Origin: Methanoregula sp. UBA247
GTDB lineage: Archaea; Halobacteriota; Methanomicrobia; Methanomicrobiales; Methanospirillaceae
NCBI GenBank assembly: GCA_002495055.1
Contig: DADR01000070.1
Span: forward strand, 1 to 28,789
Direction of reading: 5' to 3'
Length of the DNA stretch: 28,789 nucleotides
Of this stretch, positions 1 to 6,936 are shown piece by piece; position 1 is the stretch's first letter, and every line of letters starts with the position of its first letter. A model generated the notes under the pieces. The model saw only the letters and a list, made by a program, of their open reading frames with translations, did no database searches and was not told the DNA's origin. The translations under genes and the position numbers were made by a program.

Positions 1-23
1 TGGCCGGACTACACTATAGCAGC
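1..23 (-). tRNA. Partial tRNA gene (5' part only), tRNA-Glu or tRNA-Asp type
   Basis: On the minus strand, bases 23 to 17 read GCTGCTA, which fits a 5' acceptor strand. They are followed by TA (positions 8-9) and then GTGTAGTCCGGCCA, the D-arm and D-loop sequence typical of archaeal tRNA-Glu and tRNA-Asp. The anticodon and 3' half lie outside the window, so the identity cannot be settled; TA at positions 8-9 leans towards Glu. A TATA-like box at 45-52 (minus strand) sits about 25 bases upstream of the predicted 5' end, as expected for an archaeal tRNA gene. Confidence 0.62.
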
Positions 24-44
24 GCAATTGCTCAATAACGTGGG

Positions 45-56
45 TTATATTTTTAC
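45..56 (-). promoter_or_regulatory. TATA box for the partial tRNA gene
   Basis: The minus strand reads AGTAAAAATATA across 56-45. Its TATA-like core ends about 22 bases before the tRNA 5' end at 23, the normal spacing for an archaeal TBP/TFB promoter. Confidence 0.5.
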
Positions 57-171
57 TTAAACGTGTTGATGTCGGACATAATTCTCCCTCACCGTCGTAT
101 TCGGTAATGTTTTCTCAAGACTCATCAACCATGAACAACTTTATCTCGGACGTGCTGTGATTAATATAAGA

Positions 172-1284
172 ATGAGTGGTCTTGAAGAACAGATCCAGGA
201 GCTGGAGGCGGAGCTGACGAAGACTCCGTACAACAAGGCTACTTCCAAGCATATCGGTCGGATAAAGGCTAAGATCGCACGACTCCGTGATGAGGCAGTC
301 AACCGTGCGATGAAATCCAGCGGGGGCGGGGAAGGATATTCGGTAAAAAAGTCCGGTGATGCCACTGCGGTCCTCGTAGGTTTCCCCTCAACCGGTAAAA
401 GTACACTTCTCAATAAACTTACCGGTACAGCAAGTGCAGTAGCTGCTTATGAATTTACAACGTTGACCGTTGTACCCGGGGCTCTGGAGCACAAGGGCGC
501 GAAGATACAGCTCCTTGATATTCCGGGACTTATCGCCGGTGCAGCAATGGGCAAAGGGCGCGGAAAAGAAGTAATCGGCGTAGTACGTGGGGCTGATATT
601 ATCATTATTCTCGTGGATGTGTTCAATGAGCGGCATTTCGATGTGCTCATAAAAGAACTCCACGATGCGGGTATCCGGATTAACGTTCCGAAGCCGGATA
701 TCACCATCAAAAAGGCTTCTCATGGGGGGGTACGTCTCCATGCTGTTGGTACGCTCAACCTTGATATTGAGGAAGTCCGGTCAATTCTGTCTGAAAGTAA
801 GATGATGAATGCCGATGTACTTGTCCGGGGCGGCGCAACACAGGATGACCTGATTGATGCAATACAGGGTAACCGTGTTTATGTACCAGCATTTATTGCA
901 GTGAATAAAGTTGACCTGGTCGACAAGGAAAGGTATCTTGAAATCGAGCATGATATTGCTGAACGTTTTGGCAGTCCTCCCCTCATGATATCGGCTTCAG
1001 CGGGTTACCATCTTGAGGAGGTCAAGGACGCGATTTATGACTGCCTCGGTTTCATCAGGGTTTACTTAAAACCCCATGGCGGTGACGCGGATCTGGAAGA
1101 ACCGCTCATTATCAGGACAGGAAGTACCGTAGCAGATGTCTGTACCAAACTTCACCGGGACTTTATCCAGAGGTTCCGCTATGCACGGGTCTGGGGAAAA
1201 TCTGTCAAACATCCGGGCCAGAGAGTGGGATTGCCCCATAAATTAATCGATAGCGACCTGCTCACGATCATTGTCGAACATTAA
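172..1284 (+). CDS. DRG-family (developmentally regulated GTP-binding) GTPase with TGS domain
   Basis: An archaeal member of the DRG branch of OBG/TRAFAC GTPases, ribosome-associated factors thought to act in translation. From ATG 172 (370 residues) the order is: N-terminal helix-rich region with the family signature KTPYNKAT near residues 17-24, G1 P-loop GFPSTGKST (about 70-78), G3 DIPG (about 116-119), G4 NKVD, G5 SAS, and a C-terminal TGS domain over roughly the last 75 residues. A GTG five codons upstream (157) is in frame, but homologues begin like the ATG form (MSGLEEQI), so 172 is preferred. No clear Shine-Dalgarno sequence precedes it, so it may be leaderless or short-leadered. It converges with trm1 and the two coding ends overlap by 17 bases. 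Length and motifs are complete. Confidence 0.93.
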   Translation: MSGLEEQIQELEAELTKTPYNKATSKHIGRIKAKIARLRDEAVNRAMKSSGGGEGYSVKKSGDATAVLVGFPSTGKSTLLNKLTGTASAVAAYEFTTLTVVPGALEHKGAKIQLLDIPGLIAGAAMGKGRGKEVIGVVRGADIIIILVDVFNERHFDVLIKELHDAGIRINVPKPDITIKKASHGGVRLHAVGTLNLDIEEVRSILSESKMMNADVLVRGGATQDDLIDAIQGNRVYVPAFIAVNKVDLVDKERYLEIEHDIAERFGSPPLMISASAGYHLEEVKDAIYDCLGFIRVYLKPHGGDADLEEPLIIRTGSTVADVCTKLHRDFIQRFRYARVWGKSVKHPGQRVGLPHKLIDSDLLTIIVEH

Positions 1285-2386
1285 TCGCGTCAAAAATTAC
1301 CTTAAGTGGTGCCTCTGTTTTGATCCCGTAACCTGAGAAATGCGTTCGTGTCGCCGGATATCCTGAAGAGATAATCCGTCCGATCACCGAGTTGATATCG
1401 GGCGGTGAGCAGCCCGTGATTTTTGTGAGCCGGTGATAATCATAAAAACTGGATGTCGGTAATTCCTTCCGGCAAAGATCGATGAGTTTGATAAGCTCTT
1501 TTTTTGTACCAAGTTCCATCATTTCCATCTGCTCCTGCATCTGCACGAGTGTTTCTTCATGCTGGATGCTGCCAAGCCAGAGCGGACCAATCTGGTACAG
1601 TTTTTCCTTACAGTGAGGACAGGAAACACTCTCCGGGAACATGCCGTGCTGTTCGATGCGGTACTGGCACGTTTTGCACTGCAGGATGTACCCGATCCGC
1701 TTCATAGTATCATCAGCAGCATTTGCTCCACGGAGCAACCGGAGGTGGAGCCGGATAAAATGCTCGCGGGCAAAACAGAACACCGGTTCAACACCCCGGT
1801 CATACTTTACTGTTTCACGGACGACAAATCCCAGGAGTATCCGCAACCCTACTTCCCCGTGATATTCGGTATTCATCGGCTGTGCAAAGTACCGGCGTTT
1901 CCCTGCTTTCAGGTGTGCACCGCATAAAGGGGCAGTATCCGTGGCAGTGATGAACATGAACCTCCGGGTACCACGCACAGCCGCATCAACAAATATCGCC
2001 GGAGTTCCGAACGGATCAAGATCCACAGCATCGAATGACCTTTCGGAAAGAAGGGCGCTTGCATCCCGCTGGACTATTTCGACATGCAGGTTCGCCCGGC
2101 ATGCATTGTGCGCGATCAGGTCGACACCATGAGGGTCCCGATCATTAATTGTAACCGGAATCTTGCATTCATTTGCTACCCTCAGGCCCCTTACTCCGGA
2201 AGCACCCATAGCATCGAGGTAATCAGAAGGTCTGAGTATCGACATGAGAAGGATTGTAGCATCCCGGTTCAGTTCCATCCGCCGGTTGAAAAATATCGGT
2301 GCGGTTCCTGGAGGAAACTGGGTAGCCGTGTCCTGTACCGGGACAGAAAACGTAGTTTTTCCTTCCGTTACCTCGATTAAATCCAT
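1268..2386 (-). CDS. trm1: tRNA (guanine(26)-N(2))-dimethyltransferase Trm1
   Basis: A SAM-dependent enzyme that makes N2,N2-dimethylguanosine at G26 of tRNA. The 372 residues show the Trm1 substrate-entry segment FFNRRMELNRD (about 32-42), SAM motif I YLDAMGASGVRGLR (about 56-69), catalytic DLDPFGTP (about 122-129) and a C-terminal zinc-ribbon-like set C237/C240/C256/C259. Length fits archaeal Trm1. It is transcribed away from the tRNA-Arg gene at 2448, which carries a G at position 26 and is therefore a possible substrate. The AT-rich element at 2411-2427 lies about 30-40 bases before this ATG and may serve both directions. The 3' end overlaps the DRG GTPase gene by 17 bases. Confidence 0.95.
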   Translation of the reverse strand: MDLIEVTEGKTTFSVPVQDTATQFPPGTAPIFFNRRMELNRDATILLMSILRPSDYLDAMGASGVRGLRVANECKIPVTINDRDPHGVDLIAHNACRANLHVEIVQRDASALLSERSFDAVDLDPFGTPAIFVDAAVRGTRRFMFITATDTAPLCGAHLKAGKRRYFAQPMNTEYHGEVGLRILLGFVVRETVKYDRGVEPVFCFAREHFIRLHLRLLRGANAADDTMKRIGYILQCKTCQYRIEQHGMFPESVSCPHCKEKLYQIGPLWLGSIQHEETLVQMQEQMEMMELGTKKELIKLIDLCRKELPTSSFYDYHRLTKITGCSPPDINSVIGRIISSGYPATRTHFSGYGIKTEAPLKVIFDAINVRQ

Positions 2387-2410
2387 TGCGAGAATATTGT
2401 TGCAGCGCGC

Positions 2411-2427
2411 AAAACTTATACATATTC
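2411..2427. promoter_or_regulatory. TATA region shared by trm1 (minus) and tRNA-Arg (plus)
   Basis: The sequence AAAACTTATACATATTC contains TATA-like cores readable on both strands (CTTATACATA on plus, TATGTATAAG on minus). It ends about 21 bases before the tRNA-Arg 5' end and lies about 30-40 bases upstream of the trm1 ATG at 2386. Bidirectional use is an inference. Confidence 0.45.
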
Positions 2428-2447
2428 CTCCACAATTGATATGGGCA

Positions 2448-2522
2448 GGGCGAGTGGCTTAGCCCGGACATAGCGTCAGCCTCCTAAGCTGAATGCCGGG
2501 GGTTCAAATCCCCCCTCGCCCG
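2448..2522 (+). tRNA. tRNA-Arg(CCT)
   Basis: A complete 75-base cloverleaf. The acceptor stem GGGCGAG (2448-2454) pairs with CTCGCCC (2515-2521), with discriminator G2522. The D-arm has three solid pairs and the GG of the D-loop at 2466-2467. The anticodon stem TCAGC/GCTGA encloses the loop CTCCTAA, giving anticodon CCT at 2483-2485. The T-stem is GGGGG/CCCCC with loop TTCAAAT. No CCA is encoded and no intron is seen. Position 26 is G2475, the Trm1 target base, and the T-loop has adenines at positions 57 and 58, targets of TrmI, which is encoded at 17096-17821. Confidence 0.95.
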
Positions 2523-2590
2523 TTGTAAATGAGAAGCATCTTCCCTGTTTTGGTGCATTTTAATACTACCTCTCGCAGATCTGATCTCTG

Positions 2591-3430
2591 ATGAGGTTCG
2601 CAGGTTTTTTTACCATCACCCGCCCGATAAATTCTTTGGTTGCCGGTCTTGCAGCCATTGTCGCTTTCCTGATTGCCACCGGTACGATAATTCCCCCGGT
2701 AATCCTTCTTTTTTCCACCGTAGTACTGATCACGGCCGCCGGCAATGTCATCAATGATTTTTTCGATACAAAAATCGATGCGATAAACCGTCCTGATCGT
2801 CCCATACCCTCGGGGGCAGTTTCCCAAGCAGCCGCACTGGGATTTGCGGTCACCCTGTTCCTTGCGGGGATCATCGTGAGTTTCTTTACCAACCCCCTCT
2901 GTATTGGTATAGCGGTTATAAACTCACTCATCCTTATTGCCTATGCAGGAGTACTCAAGCGAACCCCGTTACTCGGTAATATCACCGTGGCATACCTTTC
3001 GGCAAGTATCTTTTTATTCGGTGGAGCGCTGAACGGATGGGACAGCCTGATTCATATCATCCCGATCGCCACTATCAGTTTCTTTGCAATGATATCCCGG
3101 GAACTGGTAAAGGATGCAGAGGATGTTGAAGGTGACACTGCAGGAGGCGCAGATACGGTTCCAATCCGTATCGGCATCAAAAAAACGTCACAGCTCGCGC
3201 TGATTAGTACGGTCCTTGCAGTCGCGGCAAGTTTCATCCCGTATTTCTGGTGGGGAACCTGGTATCTTGCGGGCATCCTTGTTGTTGATAGTATCATTAT
3301 CATTGCAGCGTTACGCGGGCTGAAATGTGCAACACCTGCATGTATGAAAGCGTCAATGTCATCATTACTCTTAAAAGCCGGGATGTTCACCTCGTTGATT
3401 GTATTTACGCTTTCAGCAGTTTTTTTGTAA
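2591..3430 (+). CDS. Digeranylgeranylglyceryl phosphate synthase (UbiA family prenyltransferase)
   Basis: An integral membrane prenyltransferase that adds the second geranylgeranyl chain to geranylgeranylglyceryl phosphate, the second ether-bond step of archaeal lipid synthesis. The 279 residues contain the two Asp-rich UbiA motifs for Mg-diphosphate binding, NDFFDTKIDAINRPDRP (about 57-73) and KDAEDVEGD (about 174-182). About eight or nine hydrophobic segments are spread along the chain, and the length is typical. The ATG at 2591 is 68 bases after tRNA-Arg. No strong Shine-Dalgarno is visible. Other UbiA enzymes, such as 4-hydroxybenzoate or heme O prenyltransferases, are less likely given archaeal context and motif spelling. 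Confidence 0.92.
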   Translation: MRFAGFFTITRPINSLVAGLAAIVAFLIATGTIIPPVILLFSTVVLITAAGNVINDFFDTKIDAINRPDRPIPSGAVSQAAALGFAVTLFLAGIIVSFFTNPLCIGIAVINSLILIAYAGVLKRTPLLGNITVAYLSASIFLFGGALNGWDSLIHIIPIATISFFAMISRELVKDAEDVEGDTAGGADTVPIRIGIKKTSQLALISTVLAVAASFIPYFWWGTWYLAGILVVDSIIIIAALRGLKCATPACMKASMSSLLLKAGMFTSLIVFTLSAVFL

Positions 3431-3483
3431 ATGGGACCGTGAAAAAGAACATCCAACCGAGCAACAGGTTTATCCCCTGATCC

Positions 3484-3505
3484 TTCCTCAACGTATCCTG
3501 AGGGA
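3484..3505 (+). promoter_or_regulatory. Hairpin covering the ribosome binding site of the bactofilin-like gene
   Basis: TTCCTCA (3484-3490) can pair with TGAGGGA (3499-3505) around an 8-base loop (seven pairs, one of them G-T). The right arm contains most of the Shine-Dalgarno GAGGGAG (3500-3506) just before ATG 3509, so folding would hide it. This matters only if transcription starts upstream of 3484; a TATA-like GGTTTATCC near 3466-3474 would place the start inside the hairpin. Confidence 0.35.
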
Positions 3506-3508
3506 GTA

Positions 3509-3922
3509 ATGCCAACTGTCATCCAGAAAGGGGATACATTCTTTGCACAAAAAGGTGCGTATTTCGAAGGAAATGTAAAGATTGACGGGAATTTCATCGT
3601 GCCTGCCCACACACATTTCTGGGGACGCCTCCTTGTTTCGGGGACCCTTGAAATGGGTCCGCGATCCAGCGTTGCGCTTGATGTAATCTGCTGGAATGCT
3701 ATCATTGGAAGCCAGTCAAAGATCAGAGGACCATTGGTAGCACACGGGGATGTCACTATTTTGGATCATGCGATGGTTCACTCTGTAAAGGCAGGAGGAA
3801 AAGTGATTTTACGCACGGGCGTTACTGTAGGTGATGTGACAAGCAGTGATACTATCATCATCCATGGTAAAATTAAAAGCGGAAAATTAATCGGAAAAAA
3901 TATGAAGGTCCTCGGGAATTAA
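3509..3922 (+). CDS. Bactofilin-like polymer-forming cytoskeletal protein
   Basis: A 137-residue protein with no signal peptide or membrane segment. It is built almost entirely of short beta-rich repeats with alternating Gly, Val, Ile and polar residues (for example VKIDGNFIVPAHTHF, GRLLVSGTLEMG and GKVILRTGVTVGDV), the pattern of the right-handed beta-helix of bactofilin domains. Bacterial bactofilins assemble non-nucleotide filaments that scaffold cell-wall or membrane proteins; the archaeal role is not known. The start is supported by the Shine-Dalgarno GAGGGAG three bases... before ATG at close spacing. The last 36 bases overlap the convergent DUF116 gene. It could alternatively be a generic beta-helix protein, but size and repeat style favour bactofilin. 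Confidence 0.72.
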   Translation: MPTVIQKGDTFFAQKGAYFEGNVKIDGNFIVPAHTHFWGRLLVSGTLEMGPRSSVALDVICWNAIIGSQSKIRGPLVAHGDVTILDHAMVHSVKAGGKVILRTGVTVGDVTSSDTIIIHGKIKSGKLIGKNMKVLGN

Positions 3923-4588
3923 TGATGGATCAATACCAAGGGCAGCCACATTATAGACGTCTGGCCAGTTGACGAGAGTTTCAACACATCCTTCCTTAAG
4001 AGTAACGACCCCCATGACAACGAGTCCCATTTTGTCAGCCATATCTATGCCCTCTTTTACTTCCGTAAGGCAACCAACACCGATAATCGCTTTCGGATGA
4101 TACTTCTTCACCATCCGTTTGATAAAAGAAGAGCCGGGCACGATGAAGATCCGGTAACCCATTTTTTCAAGGATGAACCGGACCTGTCCGATAGTGCATT
4201 GACCGCAACTCCGGCATTTCAACCCCTCTGGGGTAAGATGAGCAGGGCACCGCGAAGAGCGAAGGCACTGGGGCATAAAAATTGCACGTTCGGATACCGG
4301 AATTCGCTCGAATGCTGCTATATTCATTGTGTTGTGGAGTTTTATTAAAAATGTAAGCATCTCACGGTCTTCAAGACCGAGGAGCCGGAAGAAAGCTTTC
4401 ATCAATCCTTCAAAGAAAACGAGTCCGGACCTGATCAGCGAGGGAAAATACAACCTCCCTTTCTTTATGGAATATAGGGAAATAATGACAAGAACAAATG
4501 CCGTGAGCACGGCTCCAAGTATAAGGATAATCGTTATTTCCCCGATAAGATAGATCAGGTTATTCCAGGTGAGAAAATCAAAATCCAT
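3887..4588 (-). CDS. DUF116 family membrane-anchored Cys-rich protein
   Basis: 233 residues. A hydrophobic N-terminus (about residues 9-38, one long or two short membrane segments) and a second apolar amphipathic stretch (about 51-70) precede a soluble domain with a dense Cys set: C108, C114, C125, C128 and C131 (the last three as CxxCxxC), then C173 in GVGCLTE and C201 in KEGC. This fits the DUF116 family found in methanogens and anaerobes, whose function is unknown. The Cys arrangement suggests an iron-sulfur cluster or metal site. It is the last gene of the minus-strand operon gamma-CA/HdrA-like/mtnA/DUF116, 30 bases after mtnA, with a perfect 14-base palindrome in that gap. Family call is fairly sure; iron-sulfur binding and electron transfer are inference. 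Confidence 0.8.
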   Translation of the reverse strand: MDFDFLTWNNLIYLIGEITIILILGAVLTAFVLVIISLYSIKKGRLYFPSLIRSGLVFFEGLMKAFFRLLGLEDREMLTFLIKLHNTMNIAAFERIPVSERAIFMPQCLRSSRCPAHLTPEGLKCRSCGQCTIGQVRFILEKMGYRIFIVPGSSFIKRMVKKYHPKAIIGVGCLTEVKEGIDMADKMGLVVMGVVTLKEGCVETLVNWPDVYNVAALGIDPSLIPEDLHIFSD

Positions 4589-4597
4589 TGCTCTGAA

Positions 4598-4611
4598 GTA
4601 AACCAGTTTAC
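4598..4611. repeat. Perfect 14-base palindrome between mtnA and DUF116
   Basis: GTAAAC (4598-4603), CA, GTTTAC (4606-4611) form an inverted repeat with a 2-base centre, within the 30-base gap between the mtnA stop and the DUF116 start. It is too tight to be a stable RNA hairpin with its full stem, so a protein-binding dyad is more likely than a terminator. It has no U-tract. Confidence 0.4.
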
Positions 4612-4618
4612 CGTGTTA

Positions 4619-5659
4619 TTATGTACTCTTCAAGGATAATATTGAGTCGATGGTAACGGGAGGACGAACTATGCCGTGCTCGGTGATGATTGCAGTGATA
4701 AGGGTCATCGGAGTTGCATCAAATGCATAATTTTTCACTCCTGAAGCATCCGGGACAAATACCCGGTCACCTAGTGTTGTTACCTCGTCCCGGGCGCGCT
4801 CCTCGATGATCACGTCCTTTTCCCTGTGTCTGGTATCGAATGTCGAAAGGGGTGCAGCGACATAGAAGGGAATGTTGTGATGGCGGGCGCAGACAGCGTG
4901 CATGTAGGTGCCTATCTTGTTAAAGACTGCGTCACAGGTGATACGGTCTGCACCAACAATAACCGCGTCGATAGTGCTCGTACGCATAAGGTGCGCAGCG
5001 GTAGAATCGGTGATTACTGTTACATCAATTCCGTCCCGGGCCAGTTCCCACGCGGTGAGCCGGGCTCCCTGGAGCAGGGGACGGGTTTCACAGGCAATTA
5101 CTTTTACCAGTTTACCTGCTTTTACAGCAGAACGGATAACTCCCAGTGCCGTGCCCCATGAAGAGCAGGCGAGTGCACCAGCGTTACAATGGGTGAGGAT
5201 AGTACAGGTATCAGGTAACAGTGCAGATCCATAGTTTCCAATCGCATGACAGCAAGCTGTATCTTCACGGGCGACCGTCCCGGCTTCATCGAGAGCAACC
5301 CTGCGTACCGAAGGAATATCCCGAAGAGGTAGAATTTTAGCGAGCACCCGGTCAATCCCCCAGCTCAGGTTAATCGCGGTAGGTCGGGTTGCCCTCAGGA
5401 TCTCAGCATCCTTTTGCACATCAGCGAAAAAAGCAGTCAGATCGCTTTTCTGGCAAACGCGGGTTGCGAGTGCAATCCCATAAGCCCCTGCCACACCGAG
5501 CGCGGGAGCTCCCCGTATCTCAAGCCGGTTGATCGCTGTTGCCAGTTGGGCGATGTTTTGGCATTCACCGATAGTACATTTCCCCGGAAGGAGCGTCTGG
5601 TTGATGTAGTGGAGGTTTTCAGTCTTTTTATCCCACCAGAGAGTTGTGATATCGGTCAC
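4619..5659 (-). CDS. mtnA: S-methyl-5-thioribose-1-phosphate isomerase (MtnA family)
   Basis: An aldose-ketose isomerase of the eIF2B-like family. The 346 residues carry EIRGAPALGVAGAYG (about 47-61), the catalytic-Cys segment THCNAG (C158), the LLQGARLTAWEL segment typical of MtnA, and GADRI (catalytic Asp about 238) followed by NKIGTY. In methanogens this enzyme is implicated in salvage of both methylthioadenosine and 5'-deoxyadenosine, the by-product of radical SAM enzymes. The start is GTG 5659, overlapping the stop of the upstream HdrA-like gene in a GTGA arrangement, so the two genes are very likely translationally coupled. Ribose-1,5-bisphosphate isomerase is the main alternative in this superfamily, but motif spelling favours MtnA. 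Confidence 0.9.
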   Translation of the reverse strand: MTDITTLWWDKKTENLHYINQTLLPGKCTIGECQNIAQLATAINRLEIRGAPALGVAGAYGIALATRVCQKSDLTAFFADVQKDAEILRATRPTAINLSWGIDRVLAKILPLRDIPSVRRVALDEAGTVAREDTACCHAIGNYGSALLPDTCTILTHCNAGALACSSWGTALGVIRSAVKAGKLVKVIACETRPLLQGARLTAWELARDGIDVTVITDSTAAHLMRTSTIDAVIVGADRITCDAVFNKIGTYMHAVCARHHNIPFYVAAPLSTFDTRHREKDVIIEERARDEVTTLGDRVFVPDASGVKNYAFDATPMTLITAIITEHGIVRPPVTIDSILSLKST

Positions 5660-6936
5660 GCCGACCGCGTCCTGATTGCATCGATATATGCCCGCATTGC
5701 TGCCGATCCTCCGGAAGCGACGCTGTCAGGTATATCCCGAGGAGCTGTAGTGGTGCCTGCCAGGTAGATCCCCGGACGGATCGTTGCAACCGTATCGACA
5801 GCATCATGTACAGGTTTGACAAACCCGGTGTCTTCGAGTGGGATCCCGAAGTGTTCTGCGATCTGCCCGGTTTTTTCCGCAGGGCCGATCCCAACTGAAA
5901 GCACAACCAGATCAGGGTGGAGCACCAGAACTTCAGAAGTCTCAGAATCTTCGATTTGCAGGGTCATTCCGTTATTATCAGTGTATACATCAGATGGCAT
6001 GCCCCGGATAAACTTCACTCCCAGAGCCTTTGCACGTTCATAATACTCTTCGTACCCCTTGCCATAGGAACGGATATCCATATAACAGATGATTACCTCA
6101 GAGTCAGGATATTTTTCTTTGATCAGGAGTGCATTTTTAACAGCCTGCATGCAACAGACGCAGGAACAGTAAGGGCGATTGATGGTCATATCCCTTGAAC
6201 CAACACACTGGATGAATACTATTATGCGGGGAATTTCACCATCGCTTAAGCGTTTTATGTTTCCACCGGTGGGACCGCTTGCATTGATCATACGCTCCAG
6301 TTCCAGGCTTGTAATTACATCCGGGAGCAGGAGGTGGCCGAACTGCGGTTTGTTCTTTGCATCGAACACGGAGTACCCTGTGCTGATCACAACACTTGCA
6401 GCAGGAATAGTAATCTCTTTTGGGGCATCCTCATGGAGAACCGAACCGGGACCGCAGACATCATAACACAGCCCGCATTCAATACAGTGATCCGGGTCCT
6501 TGATGACAATATCCGGAACTGACTGGGGTTGTGGCTTATAGATCGCTTTTCTTACGCCGATACCTGCATCGAACCGGTTATATACTTCGACCGGACAGAT
6601 CTGAATGCAGTCCCCGCACCCGTTACAGGTGGATTCGTCGATATATCGGGGATATCTTTTAATCGTCACGGAAAAGTTACCAACGGATCCCTCGATCTTT
6701 TCGACTTCAGCACAGGTATAGAGCGTGATATACGGGTTTCGCTGGACATCCACCATCTTGGGTGAGAGGATACACATCGAGCAGTCATTGGTCGGAAATG
6801 TTTTATCAAGCTGTGCCATGTGCCCACCGATTGATGGTTCACGTTCAATCAAGTGCACATGGATACCATGTCCGGCAATATCAAGCGCTGCCTGGATCCC
6901 GGCGACCCCGGCACCTATGACAACCACATCACCCAT
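5656..6936 (-). CDS. Short HdrA-like FAD/iron-sulfur protein
   Basis: A 426-residue flavoprotein related to the central part of heterodisulfide reductase subunit A. From ATG 6936 it shows an FAD Rossmann motif VVVIGAGVAG (4-13), GGHMAQLDKTFPTNDC with CxxC at C52/C55, two inserted 4Fe-4S ferredoxin motifs (C104, C107, C110, C114 and C151, C154, C157, C161), the HdrA-type segment QCVGSRD (C244) and CSCVCC (257-262), and a C-terminal FAD segment YLAGTTTAPRDIPDS. Full HdrA is about 650 residues, so N- and C-terminal extensions are absent, and no hdrB/hdrC gene is nearby. An in-frame reading extends to 7047, but ATG 6936 has GGAG ten bases upstream and starts right at the flavin motif. The start overlaps the gamma-CA stop; the end overlaps mtnA by 4 bases. 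Electron partner unknown. Confidence 0.88.
   Translation of the reverse strand: MGDVVVIGAGVAGIQAALDIAGHGIHVHLIEREPSIGGHMAQLDKTFPTNDCSMCILSPKMVDVQRNPYITLYTCAEVEKIEGSVGNFSVTIKRYPRYIDESTCNGCGDCIQICPVEVYNRFDAGIGVRKAIYKPQPQSVPDIVIKDPDHCIECGLCYDVCGPGSVLHEDAPKEITIPAASVVISTGYSVFDAKNKPQFGHLLLPDVITSLELERMINASGPTGGNIKRLSDGEIPRIIVFIQCVGSRDMTINRPYCSCVCCMQAVKNALLIKEKYPDSEVIICYMDIRSYGKGYEEYYERAKALGVKFIRGMPSDVYTDNNGMTLQIEDSETSEVLVLHPDLVVLSVGIGPAEKTGQIAEHFGIPLEDTGFVKPVHDAVDTVATIRPGIYLAGTTTAPRDIPDSVASGGSAAMRAYIDAIRTRSA

Noticed and set aside
131..160. Nine-codon upstream frame before the DRG GTPase
   Set aside because: It has no ribosome binding site, and a predicted short or absent leader makes its translation unlikely.
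3052..3756. Minus-strand frame of 234 codons over the UbiA and bactofilin-like genes
   Set aside because: It is antisense to two well-supported genes, has no recognisable motif, and looks like a by-product of codon bias.
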